Shown: piece after piece, positions 40,501 through 55,500 of the stretch
How the letters are laid out: each line of letters starts with the position of its first letter
Numbering within the stretch: the first letter of the stretch is position 1
From: Gorsachius magnificus
Taxonomy: Eukaryota > Chordata > Aves > Pelecaniformes > Ardeidae
NCBI GenBank assembly: GCA_034008185.1
Contig: CM067081.1
Coordinates: 25,418,806 to 25,482,805, forward strand
Direction: 5' to 3'
DNA: 64,000 bases
Notes under the pieces: generated by a model
What the model was told of the DNA's origin: nothing
Database searches by the model: none
The model's input: only the letters and a program-made list of their open reading frames with translations
Program-made: the position numbers and the translations under genes

Positions 40501-43500
40501 CCTTGGGTACTGAGTGGAGTATCTTCCTGTACAGTTTCTGAACCTTAACTCTTCTTCTGAACCTGTAGGGAAGCTTCAACTGACTAATTCAATTTAATTG
40601 CTCTGCGTTGGCATTAAAAAAACATTCTTACAACTCCTATATTTCTGTGGCTGCCAGGTCTGAAATTGATTTTGGCATATTTAACCAGGCTTCCATGTTT
40701 TATTTTACAGTCTATATTACTTGTAGAAAAGTTTACTGTTAACTTTTTTGTCTTTTGCTTTTTTTTTAATAGGATGAATGTTACCAAGTGAGACAAATAT
40801 TTGCTCAGAAACTTCACAAAGGCCTTTCTAGACTACGGCTGCCACTAGAATATATGGCTATTTGTGCACTGTGTGCAAAAGATCCGGTGAAAGAGAGAAG
40901 AGCTCATGCTAGGCAGTGCCTTGTGAAGAACATAAATGTCAGAAGGGAATATCTGAAGCAGCACGCAGCAGTTAGTGGTAAGAGGATAGAAGTCACTTTT
41001 TGGTACAAGTGCTATAGATTGAATGTAAATGTGAGTAGACTGTGAAAATATTGGTGGTTTTCTGTTTCTATACATAGAATGGCTGTAATTTTCACATAGA
41101 GGTAGCTAATGAAAACTGAGTCCAGACTTTCTTTTGAATTTTTTAATAGGCATTTCTGAGATCTTTCAGTTTTGTTAAAAGCTGTGCAAATGCTCGTGCC
41201 CAGGTATATTGGAAGTGACATAGTTTTTCAAGGCAGTTTTGTGTACTGTTTGAACTTAATGGTTAATTATGTTGTAAGTGAAGTGACAAGGATTAATTTT
41301 ACTTCAGTAATTAATAATATGCAACCTTAATGACATAAATGCTGTACTAAATTGACTGTCTTTGCACTGCTTTATTGAGTAGCTGCTTATCTTGTCTTAT
41401 GCTGGCAAAGGGCTATATTTGTAGGGACTTCAGGATGAGTTTATGTAATTCTTTCTTCCCAGTGACAGCAGTCTGATTGTGGGAATGCTTTTGAAGTTGT
41501 TGTGGACTAATGTCAGTTATTTTTCTTCTATAAAATCAGTCCTTTTCCCTTTTGAGTTACTCAAAGCTACACACATACAGTATGACAATATTGGTATATG
41601 GTCATAGGAAAAAGTAGACCTTTATAAGATCTATGGGCGTTTTGAATCAGAGTTTTTGAAAGTTTTATTTCTTTGAAAGATTACTGATGGTTTGACCTTT
41701 ATGACATGAAGGGGATTTTTTCATCTTGTCTTAGGATAGGCCAGACCTGTTTTGTGAATCTGATCTCACAGATGCTGTCAAATAACTGATTTCCTTCTGC
41801 ATTTATGAATCACAGACTTTATATTAACCATGTCAGTCTGTGTGTGCCTTAGTCCCCTTAGAATTTGATCAGAGAATAAGTCTGCAGAGAAATCCTTTTG
41901 TGTATTGTTAATTAGACTTAAAAAAGAAAAAAAGAAATAAGTGGTGCTTTTCTCCCTCCCCGATAACAAGTAAAAAAGAAAAATCCATTGAGCAAATGCC
42001 TTTAAGTCATCCTGAGACTATTCCTCTTGAATGTTGAAAACTCTTTTTAGCTACGTGGGAGGAAAGTATAACAACTGTGCTATGACTACAAGTAATTGCT
42101 GATTTCCTAACTGTATTAAGATAGATGCTGCAAAGTCACTATCAAAAATCTGTAGAAGAAATTAAGAGAAGCCTAAGTGTGTGGGATTCTTTCTATCCAG
42201 TAGGATCCCAGTGTGCCTGATAAGTTTTGGGTTGGCTTTTTTTTTCCTTGCTGAAAGACTTACCTTGAGTGATGCCATTTATTAGATATGTACTATAATC
42301 CGTGAGGAGTCTGGATTAAATATAGATTGCAGTATTTTTTGAGGATTACAATGCTAACTTTGTGACATTCAGTCTGAGAGTCTCAGATCTACCATTCTGA
42401 ACTTTTAACAAATGTCTTGAACTGTTTACATCTCAAAAAAAAAAAAAAAAAAATCATTATTGTAGTAGTACAGCTGAAGCTTAGTTCTGGTAAGACCATA
42501 CTATTTAAATGTATGTGTGTCTCGCTCTGCCATTCTGTCTACTGGCCATGCAGTAACTCAGGGTAGTAATGACGATAGTACCTCCTTTGAAAAGCTTCCA
42601 CAAAAAATCAGAGCTGAGAATCTGCATCGTTGATTAATGCAGCTGTTTTTCTGAATCTATACATGTGTGATTTTGTGATACTTTTTTTTTTTCTTGAAAA
42701 CTCGGTACAGGTGAGGAGGATATCTTTCAGATATTTTGGGGGATTTCAGCATTTGTTGAAAAGATGGTAAACTTCTGTATACCTTGCCTAAGGAAAACTT
42801 CCTGGTACCAGACAGTAAAATGCCTCTCTACTTCACACCGACCCTTTTACAGGCTGGCAGTAATTACTCTCAAGCCTCTTAAATTCTTTAAATGCTATTC
42901 AGAGTGGAAGTCACTCAAGAAGAGACTTGCTTTGATTGTGTACCTGTTACTAGTTTCATTGAGGTAGACTTGTGTCTTGCATAGGAATCTTTGTTTTCTA
43001 AGACTGTGCCTTACTTGCGAGTCAGTACATGGAAAAATTACAAGAGTAAAGAGGGTTTTTTTTGGTTTGGTGTTTTTTTGTTTGTTTTTTTTTTTTTTTA
43101 ACAAGTTTCTTTTCTAAATGCTCATAAAGGTCTGTCAAGTGCTGGTAGTTCATGTCCCTAAAGCTACCCCACCTTTTGGGTTGTGTCTTTCTTCATTAGA
43201 GATGAGGAAAGAATGTATAAATACTATTTTTTTTTTTTGTAATGACAGGGGTTAAATATATTATGTGTCAATATTTGTCCTTTTCCTGTTTTGTCTGGAT
43301 CTGATTCACTTTGTTTTCCAGACCCAGTTGGAATTATTACTGTAGTTGTATTAGTAATTGTACAAGGCAGGAAGTTAATGAAATACTGAGTTCATGAGCT
43401 CTTGATGAGCATTCAATTGAAGCTGCTAATTAATACAAATAATAGTGGGTTGGTTTGCCTGGGACGTGTTTAAGGCAAGCCAATTTTGCTAGTGTTCTGA

Positions 43501-46500
43501 AATCATAATTATGTTCTCTTTTTTTCCCCTGCCACAACTTTATGGTTTTTTTATTTAGTTACGCAAACAGCTGCTGGCTAAAATGCAGGACAGTGCTTGA
43601 AGTGAAGGGTGCTTTTAAAGTTAATAGTGGAATGTCAGTTGAAACACATTAAGAACTGCTTTGCAAAGTAGACTGGATTTCAATTACATAAATATAACTT
43701 GAAATGTAAAGAAATTGGGTGATTTTGTTTCTTTCAAACCTTATGATGGCTTACAGTCTATGTAGTAGAGATATTACCCTTGATAATTAACTGCGTCGAC
43801 TTCAATGGCTGTCTGAAAGTGTATCCTTGGAACTTGACAGCACTATCTTCTGTGGGCCTTTATTAATTTTGAATGCTTTCCTTGCTATTATCCAAATATT
43901 TTATGTAGGCTGTACATTATCCCTATTTATGCAGACCTTTAAGAAGGGGACAGATTAAGACTTGACTTAAGCATGGCAATTTAGTTAGTCTTGTGAAATC
44001 TGCTATAATGATGTATTTTTTTTGATGTACACAATATGCCTAGCACATCTCATATGAAAACATATATTAGAGATAAATGTCAGTGTTATAATGTATTTTT
44101 TAAAAGTTTTCAGATATTAGTATATATAATGATTTACAGATGTTTGAACTTCTTATTCATAACCTAACATGGGATAGTTATAAGCTTACCAAAAGTAGAT
44201 TTTCCAGACTCAGTCTTTAATAACCACTCGCTAGCTCAAAAATGTGGTTGTTTTTTTTTTTCCCCCCAAAAGCAGAGCCAGGCATTTCCCTCCTTCCTTC
44301 AAACTTATGTTCAAGTGTTTATCCATAGGTATGTTAATACTATGACTTTGTATTTGCCACAAGCACTCGAGATCATATGCTTGTACCGTAGTAATATACA
44401 TAGAATACTAGCATGCCTGCCTTGGCTACCGTCTTGCCTGTTGCACAGGATACAGGTTTAATAATTTAGGTGTGCTGTGCATCTTCTAGTTCCTCTCAGT
44501 CATTAGGCTAAAGAAAGCAGTGTGGACGTTTTCTGCAAAATGCTTTTTGACTTCTGGCGTACAACTTGTCTTTTTGTTGTCCTTGCCCTGTGGGATATGA
44601 CCTTTTTGTTCTGATTTTCGTCATCAAACTTTGAGGTGTTAAAGTTCTCTCTGCATAGTGTTGGTTACTTCAGGAATTGTTTGTTACCTTATGGAATGTG
44701 TATTTTGTGATCGTAACTCTGAGAGGGCCTTTGGCAACAATCCTTACTTTTTGAATCCCTGAGAAAAATAGGCCATCCGACTGTCGTTATGTAGGAAAGA
44801 CTTTCTCCTGCAGTCCTTGCTTAAGACTACTTACAAGCCTTGGAGGATGCTAGAAAAATTTTGGAATGCTTTGAATGTTGTAGTTCAGTTGTGCTGCTCC
44901 GCTCAAGTGGGATTGAGCCTTTCAAACTCGGTGCGCTAGTACTCTGTTACAGCTTTCATATTACCTCCTATCCCTTCTTTAAACAGATAAGGTAGGCTGT
45001 TGGTTTGGAGAACACCAGCAATTTTACTGCAAAACACCTGCAAAGGGCATTTCTTTCTGTTCTGTTGGCAGCAAGGCTGTACACTGCAATGTCCAAAGAA
45101 AGAATAGCAGCTTATCCTGCAATTGTGCTGGTCTTACATCTTGCCATTAACGCGGATTTTGTGATCAGTCCGCACTTCTGTTTTTCAAAGTCTTTCAGAA
45201 TACAGGCTTTGAACCGAGGAAAGGATTGGGAGTAGGGGGTGACTGTAGCTGTATTCTCAAGGTAGCTAGAGAATATGCAGCCCTGAGTGAGATACTTAAA
45301 TATCTTCATTTTTGCGTGCATGAAACATCTGCACATCAACTGTGAGATGCAGATAAAGAAATGATAGGCCCACATTTGCCTTTACTTATATTAATATATG
45401 CTGACCTTAAATTTTGCTCTTTCCTCTGTAGTAGAAAAGCATGTTTCTTGATATGTAGTCTTCTGATGCATCTTTCTTCTGCTTTTCAGAGAAACTGTTG
45501 TCACTTCTACCAGAGTATGTTGTTCCTTATACTATCCATCTTCTAGCTCATGACCCGGATTATGTCAAAGTCCAGGACATTGAACAACTCAAGGACATTA
45601 AAGAGTAAGACTACTTTTAATAGTGCTATTTCTAGGGTTAAAACAATCTAACTTTATTCCAACTGAAATTTTAATTCATTGTGGTACCCTGATACACTGT
45701 CCAGTACACATAATGATGGCAGTTATTTCTGTAAAATATTGTGAGAAATAGTATATATGCTTTTTTAGCACTCTGTGATATCTTACAGATGAACCTTCAC
45801 CTTCTGCGCATCCCACCTTCATTTCTTTTTTCCTAAAGAATTTGTTTCCCAGACTTAGACTGGTAATACTGGTAAAACCTAGAGTAATCCACTTTATGAA
45901 GTGTGCTTTTTTAAAAGAATTTCTTTTGCATTTTTATTCATGAGGACTACTGCATTTCTTCTTTAGGTGCCTGTGGTTCATTCTGGAAATACTGATGGCT
46001 AAAAATGAAAACAATAGTCACGCGTTTATCAGAAAAATGGTAGAAAATATCAAACAGACTAAAGATGCTCAAGGACCAGATGATCCAAAAATGAATGAAG
46101 TAGGTTATACTTTTTGATTGGAAACTGCATTTAATTCTGGCCTGCGTCTGGAAATGAGTAGCTTTTCATTTATGCACCAACTTTAAAATGTCTTCAAATG
46201 GATTTGTGTGTGGAAGATGATGCTTTGTGTACTGTAATGATTATATTTATTGTAGTTTAGATGACAGTTATTTTTCTGTGCTTCAGAAGATCTTGCACAT
46301 TTGTAAGGGAGTTGTAATAGTTTGCAGCCCTTCTGTTTCTGTCTCAGTAAGATTATTAAATGCTAACTTTAAATATATGCAAACTATAATTTTTACTGCT
46401 TAAATCATCCACTAGTGCTTTGTAATTTTTCATTTTAAAAGTGCAAGAGTAAACTTAGTATAGGAAGAAAAATACATGCATTAGATGTCTGCAGTGTGTA

Positions 46501-49500
46501 TTGTGTAGTGAATGTATCAACCCTGATCTTGGTTTTGAGGTTTTTGCATCACATAACGTACAGATTTGTCACTTTTCTGCCTTTCCCACAGAGATGAGGT
46601 GGGGTTTTTTTGGTTTTATTTTTTTTTTCCTTTGGTTTTGTCTTTGAAACCATGGCATACACTATTCTTAAGTGTAGAAAGATCGTGAAATCTGGCTTTC
46701 TTTAACTGCTGGGCCTTACAGTGCTTTTGTCTTTTGCTCCTGTGTTTTAGTACCCTGTGATACAGTGGTTAAGATGCAAGTTGATGTTAAATGTTTAAGA
46801 TGATTGCTTTTAAACTGTGAGTTCTTGTAGTCTGTGCTCAAAAGATACTGTCTTTTGTCAAGATTTGCAATTAACTTCTAGAGTGTTATTTGTTTTTTAA
46901 AATATTATTATTTACAGAAACTCTATACAGTCTGTGATGTCGCAATGAATATCATTATGTCAAAGAGTACAACGTACAGTTTGGAATCCCCTAAAGACCC
47001 TGTACTTCCAGCCAGATATTTTACTCAACCTGACAAGGTATACCTTGGCATTTAATTTTTCTTGAGATAAGTCTGTTTAAATTTTTGTTAGTTGTAATTC
47101 AGGGTTGTGGTTTTGTTTGTTTTTTTTTTTAATAGTTCTTGTAAGTTCAGACTTCTCCATATTATAACATAGTTGAAAATGTATGTATGTATACTTTTTC
47201 GTAATAATGTATATATAGTGTACACACACTGACTACTTCTTCTACCCCCTTACAGAATTTCAGTAACACCAAAAATTATCTTCCTCCGGAAATGAAGTCT
47301 TTTTTCACTCCTGGAAAGGTATGTAGTGGTGGGGAAAGGGACGTTGTGGTTTTGGTTTTGGTGCTGTGTTTGTGGTTTTGGCTTGTTTGTTTATTTGTTT
47401 TTAAAGAAAACTAACATGTAGTTAATTAAACACTTCAAGTTTAAGAAAATACATTGTTTCTACCCAAAGGATTTATAAGCCAAAGTTTAGTAAACGGATA
47501 GAGAGAAAGAGACAGGTAGAAGGGAAAACTGCTGCTGTCTACGCTGAGTTTGTGGTAACAGTAGGCAAAGCCTACTGTCTTTAAAAAGAGAGTCAAACAC
47601 ACCACCCCCACCCCCCCCCCATAATATTTGACAAGTTTGCAAAATGGTTACACTTTTTTTCTCCAAGTAGAGTAAATATTGCATACGAAGTAACAGCTAT
47701 GGAAATCTCTGATATAAATTATTTTTAAAATCACATAAATTAATCTTTGACAAAGCTGAAATACCATTTTACAGTATCTTAAAAGATAACTGACTGTTCT
47801 ATGGTTATATTAATTTGTTCTTTGTATTGAATAGCACTGTTCTTTCTTCACTAAAATTAAACCTAGGTACTCTTTAGAATAAAATTAAAATCTAGTAAAG
47901 GAAAAGACAAATTGTGGTTTTCATCTGGGTTAATGTGTCTAGGTTACAGGAGAACATTCATTTACTACCTTGCAAAAGAAATAAAAGCGCAGCATCTTCA
48001 TTACCCTTAACTTTGCCAACGAAGCATGAGCTGCCAGCTAATAACTTACTAATAGAGGAGGAATGCATGGCAGGAAAAAAAGCATACATACAGGAACATA
48101 TTTTTGATTAGAAGTCGAAAGCCAACATTTATTGATTGGAATATATCATCACTGTCTTGCACATTTGAGTATTTAAACTCTGGATTAGAGATTCACTTCT
48201 TACTGAAGACGCAAAAGGTTTTACAAGGAAGTTGTGTGTCTTCCAAGTTCCAATCAGTAGTCAATATTAAGTTCTCTCATCCAGTTTTTGACATAAAACA
48301 TTCTTGCTAGTTTGTTGCAAACTTAATATATTAAGTGTACTGTGACAATATTAGACAAGAAACGTGGTTTATACTATCACGGAAAATCACAGAATGTTTG
48401 AGGTTGGAAGGGACCTCTGGAGGTCATCTTGTCCAAAGCCTCTCAGACTGCTCTCTGACTTCCCTCATATGAGATGTGCTCCAGTCCCATCTTCATCTTA
48501 GTGCCTCTTTGCTGGACTGTCTCCAGTAGCTTCATATCTCTCATATCCTAATTTGAAATTATTTTGAATCCTAAGGTAGCTTTTGTATTTTAAATTTCTA
48601 GCACCAGATACTTTAGCTCCTTTGTGTTGTTCTGAACTTCTGTAACAAACAGCAGAGGTGTATTTGACAACCAAAAATTTTCACTTGCTTCATGAGAGCA
48701 ATGTGGAATGAGAGTTGGTCTAGGGAGTCTTATTTTGGGGAATGGAAGACTAGTTTGAGTGGATGTTAGTGGGGTGGATATAAGCAGGGAATAGTATTTG
48801 AGGGCAGTAAGGCTTTGAATGTAGGTTCTGTGGTAAGGGAGGAACTGTTAGTGCAGGCCCTGACTGCACTAACAGTTAACAGACTAACAGTCTGTCCCTC
48901 CTTAGTAGGAAGTCCAGTCCAGTGTGAATGTGCAGAGTGAACATCTCCTCTGCTTCAGAGCTCTTTCTGTATTCACTTATTGATTAACATTAAGTTCTAA
49001 ACTAATAGATGTAAATCCTTAGACTGGATTTTGTTCTCCAAGGTTTATTTTTTGCAAGAAAATGCTTTTTTTTCTTGTACTCGGTGCAAAGTGACTCTTT
49101 GGTTTAAGTATAAAATTTCCTCTGGCTATAAAAGGTATAACCAGCACATCCATAGTGCATATCTCTGAAAAGAGGAACACTTAAAGCTGCTGTGATGTGC
49201 ACATTGAACTTTTTTTAGCTGTCACTAACTTTAGACATAGCTAGAATCTAATATTGCAATAGAAGACGGATCATCCTAGATAATGAGAAATGTGGGGGAT
49301 TGTCTTTAACTCAACATTTTTGTAAGTTGGTGTTTGGCATAAAGGTGTATTCTCTTTAGGAGTAACTGAACTCTTTCAACTCTCTCACAAGTTAGTATGA
49401 GCTGAAGGTATTTGGCATGTCTGAAAGATAACCCATTTAAACAGATAATCTGAAACTCACTAGTGTCTGGAAATGTTGGGACCTATTAAGAGCCTAATAT

Positions 49501-52500
49501 TTTAAAATCTGTGCATGAAGCATCAGAATCTTTGGTATTTTGAGGCATTCATTCATTCCCAGTTGAAACTAGTGTGGTTTGCTGGTACAGCTAAGCCAGT
49601 TTGATGGCTGCTTTGCTGAAAGGGCTCTCCTGCTGCTATATCTCTCTTTTGCCAGTACAGATGCTTATCTGATCCAAATGGTGAGCTGGTTCAGGCAGCT
49701 AGATCAGCAAAAAGCAAACTGCACAAAAAGTCCTGAAGTGGCTTACTGCAAGGTCAGGTGAGCACTCAATACTACCATTGAGAAGAGGACAGAATAGAAG
49801 GGTAGAGAGCAGAATGCTGTAGGCAGCTAGCTTATTTGATTACAGCTTTGTCAGCTTCCTTATGGTGTCTGTTGTAATTTTCATGTGAAAATGTTTCTAG
49901 CTTTGTGTTAAAATAAGATATTGATTGCAGCAAGTGAAATCTGTGAATATTTTAAGCATAGTACCTGTTAACAATATCTAAATGTGTAGCTTAAAATAAA
50001 GGAAATATATTTTTGGTTTCAGCCCAAAGCAGCCAATGTTCTTGGAGCAGTTAATAAGCCTCTTTCGTCAGCAGGCAAGCAGTCTCAATCCAAATCTTCA
50101 CGAATGGAAACTGTAAGCAATGCCAGCAGCAGTTCAAATCCAAGCTCTCCAGGAAGGATCAAAGGGAGGTTGGTAGACAACAAAGGAGCTTTGATATTTC
50201 AAGTATTTGTAATGGAAACTTTGAATATTTCTACAATGTTTTCTAAGTGAGAAACAGAATTCTATTATCTTATTTTGAAGTAAGTTATAGTACCACATGG
50301 GTATAACTGAAACCATGAATTTGGCTTTCTAACCCCAGAAATAAATTTGCTTTAAAAACAAAACCCCCCAAAAATTAGAATCATCCAGAGTTGGCTGTAG
50401 GAGGGAAGAAGAGCTTTATGTTTATTTTTCATATATATATCTCCCCGATTTATATAGTGTATGTATACATGTGTGTATGTGCGTGTGCATGTATACATAC
50501 ATCTGCAGTTCCTAGGAACCTTGTGGCCTGCTGTAATGTTAGCACCGTCACAGACAGTGAGGACAGGTAGGCCATTTTGTTGATCTCACATGAATGACTT
50601 CCTCCTCCATAAGTTTGTCCTGCACATAAACATTTTTGGATTTTAGATTCCTTATGTGATGGAGAGGGGAATGTACTATAATGTAACTAGAAGGGAAATC
50701 CTTCTAGTTATCTGTCTTAAATTATAGCTTATTTTGTGTCAATTTTTTAGGTTATTAATCAGTTACTGTATCTTCTTACATTCATTTTTTTAACTGAAAG
50801 TCACATCATTAATTTTTTTTCTACAGACATTTAGAGATTGCATAGCCCCCGCTATTCATATTTTCTCACATTAATTCAAGACTGTGAGGAAATGTTCTGT
50901 TTGGAAATAAGACTTCTCATTTGGTACTTTGACTATTTAATGTAAGATAATAATTTAAAATGTAGTGCAGTGTTTTACAAGAAATGCTACTTAACTCCAT
51001 GGAAAGTCCACAGAAAGGCTTATTTCTTACAAGTCATGCAGGTTCACATGCCGAAATACATTGGCTAAAGAGAGGTTGGAATCCAGATTCTTCTCTGTAT
51101 CCAGTGGAATGAATCTGAGACCAATATTGTTCTACGTCCAGTTAATTTAAAAAAGCTGCTGCACTCACAGCCTAACATGTTCTGTCATCTTCATGGTCTC
51201 TCCCCAGTTCACCTAAGTTAAACTGATAAGTGTTTTGGGTGGAGATAACAAAGAAGAAGAAAAGTCCTTTATAACCGATGGTAATGGTTCAGTGTGCATG
51301 GTATTTCCAATTCAGTCTGACTGAATATATGCAGACAAGCTTGCATCTGTTAAGTTGATGTATAAAAACTGATCTTCTGATTATGTCACAATTATTACAG
51401 ATTTTATACCTGCAGGAGTGAGAATGTCTCAGTCTATGCAGTGCTTAGGCCAGGGAGTTAAGAGTTTGTATATTTGAATACCACTTTTCATTTCAGTGCA
51501 TAGCATATCTCTTTTCATTAAAAAAATGTGCACTGTTATTTAAAAATGTTGCTTCTACCTACCCCAGGGCAGATGAAACAAAATGGCTTTTGTATATTAC
51601 CTTTTATCTGTGGGTTTCAGTGTTTTACATATGCAGGAGGTATTATTGTCCACATTTATATATGTAGAAACTGAAATAAAAATGAAACTGCTGCCCTAAA
51701 TAACAACAGAAAGCTGAGGCGTGAACTGGTGTCTGAAATTTAAAGCAGCAGATTTATTGCCTAAACCTCACCATAGGAAAGTGTGTGCTTTGGCTGGTCT
51801 GTCTGTGGTTATCTTTGATTGGTATATGAAAGTGTATGCAAATGTACACAAACACACAGATCTCTTGTAAATCAGTAAGGCTCTTCTGTGTCAAAAAGCC
51901 ACTTACCTTTCCCAGTGAAAAAGGAAAATTCAGCTTGGCTTATGATTGACATCTTTGTCCTGAGACTTAGATGTTCTGGCTTGTGATAGATGGTGGCTGT
52001 TGTAGCCAGATTGAAAGGTTCTTTCTGCCAGATTGTTCATTGTCTAGGAATATATTTCTTCTGAAGGTGGTTGTTCTTAAAAAAAAAAATAAATATATAT
52101 ATATATATATATATAAATATATATATAGTATTTAAAATTATTACCCACTGTATTATAGTAACAATGAGGAGAATAAATGTTTATTCATTCTAGGCTTGAC
52201 AGTACTGAAATGGACCACAGTGAAAATGAAGAATTTGCACTGGCTTCGCCTTTACCAGGGAAGAAAACTGACAAAAGGGACGACTCTGATCTTGTAAGGG
52301 TGAGCTGTTTGGTTGCATTGCAATTATTTCATTTTAAGTCACCAGGACTTTAAAATTTAAATGTGATTGTACTTGATATCATTCAAGAAAATATGCTGAA
52401 ACATGAAGCTGAATTGATGTTGTAAACTACTGGAAAAATGTGTTTAGAGTTAGATATGAAAATGCAATGAAAAAAAGGTTCAGCTTGTCTGTTTTTCATT

Positions 52501-55500
52501 TGTACACTACATGCATACATACTTTTGCATCATATTGACAACTTCTGTAAACTTTTGAGATTGCCAGTTATGATTTGCAGGATATTGGTAATACTGATGG
52601 GGTTAAGTCTGCTAGGCCTAGGTTGATGAGACTTAGTCCACTATTTGTCTCATTTTGGTTTGGAATTTTTAATTAAAGTTCCTTGGACTTCTTCTGTCCT
52701 GGTTTCGGCTGGGATAGATAGTAGCTGCCATAGTGCTGTGTTTTGGATTTAGTACTAGAAGAATGTTGATAACACCCTGATGTTTTTAGTTGTCGCTAAG
52801 TAGTGCTTAAACTAAGTCAAGGACTTTTTAGCTTCCCATGCTTGGCCAGGTGCACAAGAAGCTGGGAGGGGGCACAGCCAGGACAGCTGACCCCAACTGG
52901 CCAAAGGGGTATTCCAGACCATATGATGTCATGCTCAGCGTATAAACTGGGGGAAGTTGGCTGGGGGGCAGTGATTGCTGCTTGGGGACGGGCTGGGCAT
53001 CAGTAAGTGGATGGTAAGCAATTGCATTGTATGTATCACTTGGTTTGTATATTCTTTTATAACTTATTATTATTAATAATTATTTATTTTGTCTTCTTTT
53101 GCTGTCCTGTTAAACTACCTTTATCTCAGCCCATGGGTTTTACTCCCCCTCTCCTCCTTTCCAGTTCTCTGCCCCATCCTACCGCGGGTAGGGGGAGGGT
53201 GAGTGAGCGGCTGTCTGGTACTTAGTTGCCAATTGGGGTTAAACCATGACAGTCCTCCGATATATAGCAGAGATTTTTTTGTGTGTGTATTCTTGATGTT
53301 TATTTGAAATATAGCTTTAGAAGAATGAATTGGATTAGTTTAAGACTGATCAACTGTACTGGAATTTTGAGGGAGAGGTTTAACCTGCCTGAAATTTCAG
53401 ATTGCCTTCTGAGGTTGTAAAAGTCTATCACATACTGTTTCTTGCTCGTAGCTAGCAAAGTGATAATACCTCATTACAGTGTTGAAGCATTATAATTTTC
53501 ACCTTTTTTTGTACTGTCCCATCACCAGTGCTGGTAAGGCTTGTTCTCCTTTTCCAGCCAGCTGTGTTTTCCTTTAAACAGCTGTAAGGAACAGCAGCTG
53601 TTCTTCTGGTTATGTAGAATTCCAAGAGGGCATCATGATTTGACATGGGATTTCAAGGAAGAGTTATCCGAATAGTCATATGGATGCTGTTTTCTTGCAT
53701 GCAACTTGCACTGCAGTGAAGGCAGGAAAATGCTTGGTTCTGAATGCCAGGTATCACAAGTAGGAGTTGCAGCATGATATTAAAGCTGTTTCTGCGTAAT
53801 ACGGTCTTCAACAGGCTTTTAGGGCCGAGCGAGCTAGCTAATGATACTTACAGACCCATACAATCTCATAGGACATAAAATAGTCTTAATGATTAACAAG
53901 CAAATTGTCTATGCTGTTAGATAAACGAACTGTTCTGTGAGAACATTGAACCCCAAGGGGTAGCAGAATGGTGTCATTGATATGCTTTTCTACAGTGTTA
54001 GGATCATTCAGAAGAAATTACATGTGTCTATCTCAGGGAGAGATTTCAGTGAATGACCACTAACCAAGCCTGTCAGTGTTTAAGAGGCATTTGAACAGTG
54101 CCCTTAGTAATATGCTTTAACTTTTGGTTAGCCTGGTCAGGCATTTGGACTAGATGATCATTGTAAGTCCCTTCCAGCTGAAAAATATTCTGCTCCTGTT
54201 CCTATTCTATTCTAACCAATGCTTTTGAGAGCGGCGGGCCTTTGAAAGTGGTAGCCTTGTCCTTACTAATTCTTACTCATGGATCATGTATTTTTGTAGA
54301 TCAGTAACACTAAAAGTTCCTAATGATGATATCAAAACTCGTTTGGACTCTCATTCAGATGTAGTGCTTTAATATGTTAATGACATTATAAACAGGCTAA
54401 CCATTGTCTCAAGCAGTGTTTAGACCTGTATCAGAATATAGAAAAATAAACTACTGAAGAAAATCATAGTTGTATTGTAATTTTAAGAGCATTTGAAATA
54501 ATAAGAATTTCACATACCACCAGTAAATTTTGGGGTTTTGTGCCTTAATAACAGTTGGCAGTCTGTAAATTTTGTGGTATTTGCAATATGCATGAAAAAG
54601 CAACACAAACAAGATCAGATTTGTTGCAGTTGGATTTTCTAGAATGTGTTAAGGATGTCCTATATCTGATGTCACCGCTACTTTATTGGGTTTTTTACAG
54701 TCTCTGACATTTTTCTATTCTCCCATTATGTCAGTCTGTTGCATTTTTTTCTAGGTTGCTTGGGACACAAGCTACTGCTTAGTAAAAATGTCCTGAATTA
54801 CTGCTTATCTTGAAGTGCAGATAACCATCTTATGCTGCGGTATCTTGTGTGAAAAGCAAACCGGCTTATAACAAAACCAGGAAAATCGGGAATCTCTTGT
54901 CAAAAAAAAATAACACTTCTGATGCTGCCTGTATGGATATGTCACTTCAGCTGTAAGCCTTGAGAAGTCTGAGAGTCCAAACAGCTGCTGGCATGCAATT
55001 CATGTTTAGAAGCATTAGGTTGAATTGGTAACATGCAAAGCTAAGTGATAAAGCAAAAACAGTTTAGTATTTCAAGTACTTTTCAGGGTATTTGTATCTC
55101 ACTTTGACTATGTAGCAAGATGCTTAAGGTTATTGATTTAGAACTCATTTTTCTTTTTTTTTTTTTTTTTTTTTTGGAGCTGAGGAGCAGAATTTTAATT
55201 GGGGACCAGAAAGTCCATGTTTTAAAGATGTCATTATTCGGGATATTTGTCCAGATTACATCATAGAGTAACATGTTCATTCCAGGGTTGTGGGACACTG
55301 ATTAACCTGAGGGAGAAACTTTACTTTGAAACTTGGCTACAGCTACTTACCTGGTAAAAGCAGCTGCTGTGGCAGATGTGCACAATCACTGCAAAAGCAA
55401 ATAGAACAGGGAAGAACGAGGATGTCACTGATCTAGATAAACAGTTTTGTCAGTGAAGTAATGAACTGGCAGGCGATGTCATCACTGTTCAAACATTTTT

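Larger units (their letters stand above)
34214..40772 (+). other. PDS5B intron between exons 16 and 17
   Basis: 6.6-kb intron with a plus-strand CR1 (35872-36555) and a minus-strand CR1 (36644-37985) back to back, and an A23 run (39005-39027). A 111-codon open stretch at 39350-39685 resembles no protein I know. Confidence 0.85.
47319..50022 (+). other. PDS5B intron between exons 21 and 22
   Basis: Contains a C-rich run (47600-47621), a minus-strand CR1 tail (48378-48549) and a 14-bp stem hairpin (48843-48877). The rest is unremarkable. Confidence 0.85.
50169..52193 (+). other. PDS5B intron between exons 22 and 23
   Basis: Contains an alternating purine-pyrimidine stretch (about 50430-50512) and an AT microsatellite (52092-52126) about 70 bases before the acceptor. 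Confidence 0.85.
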
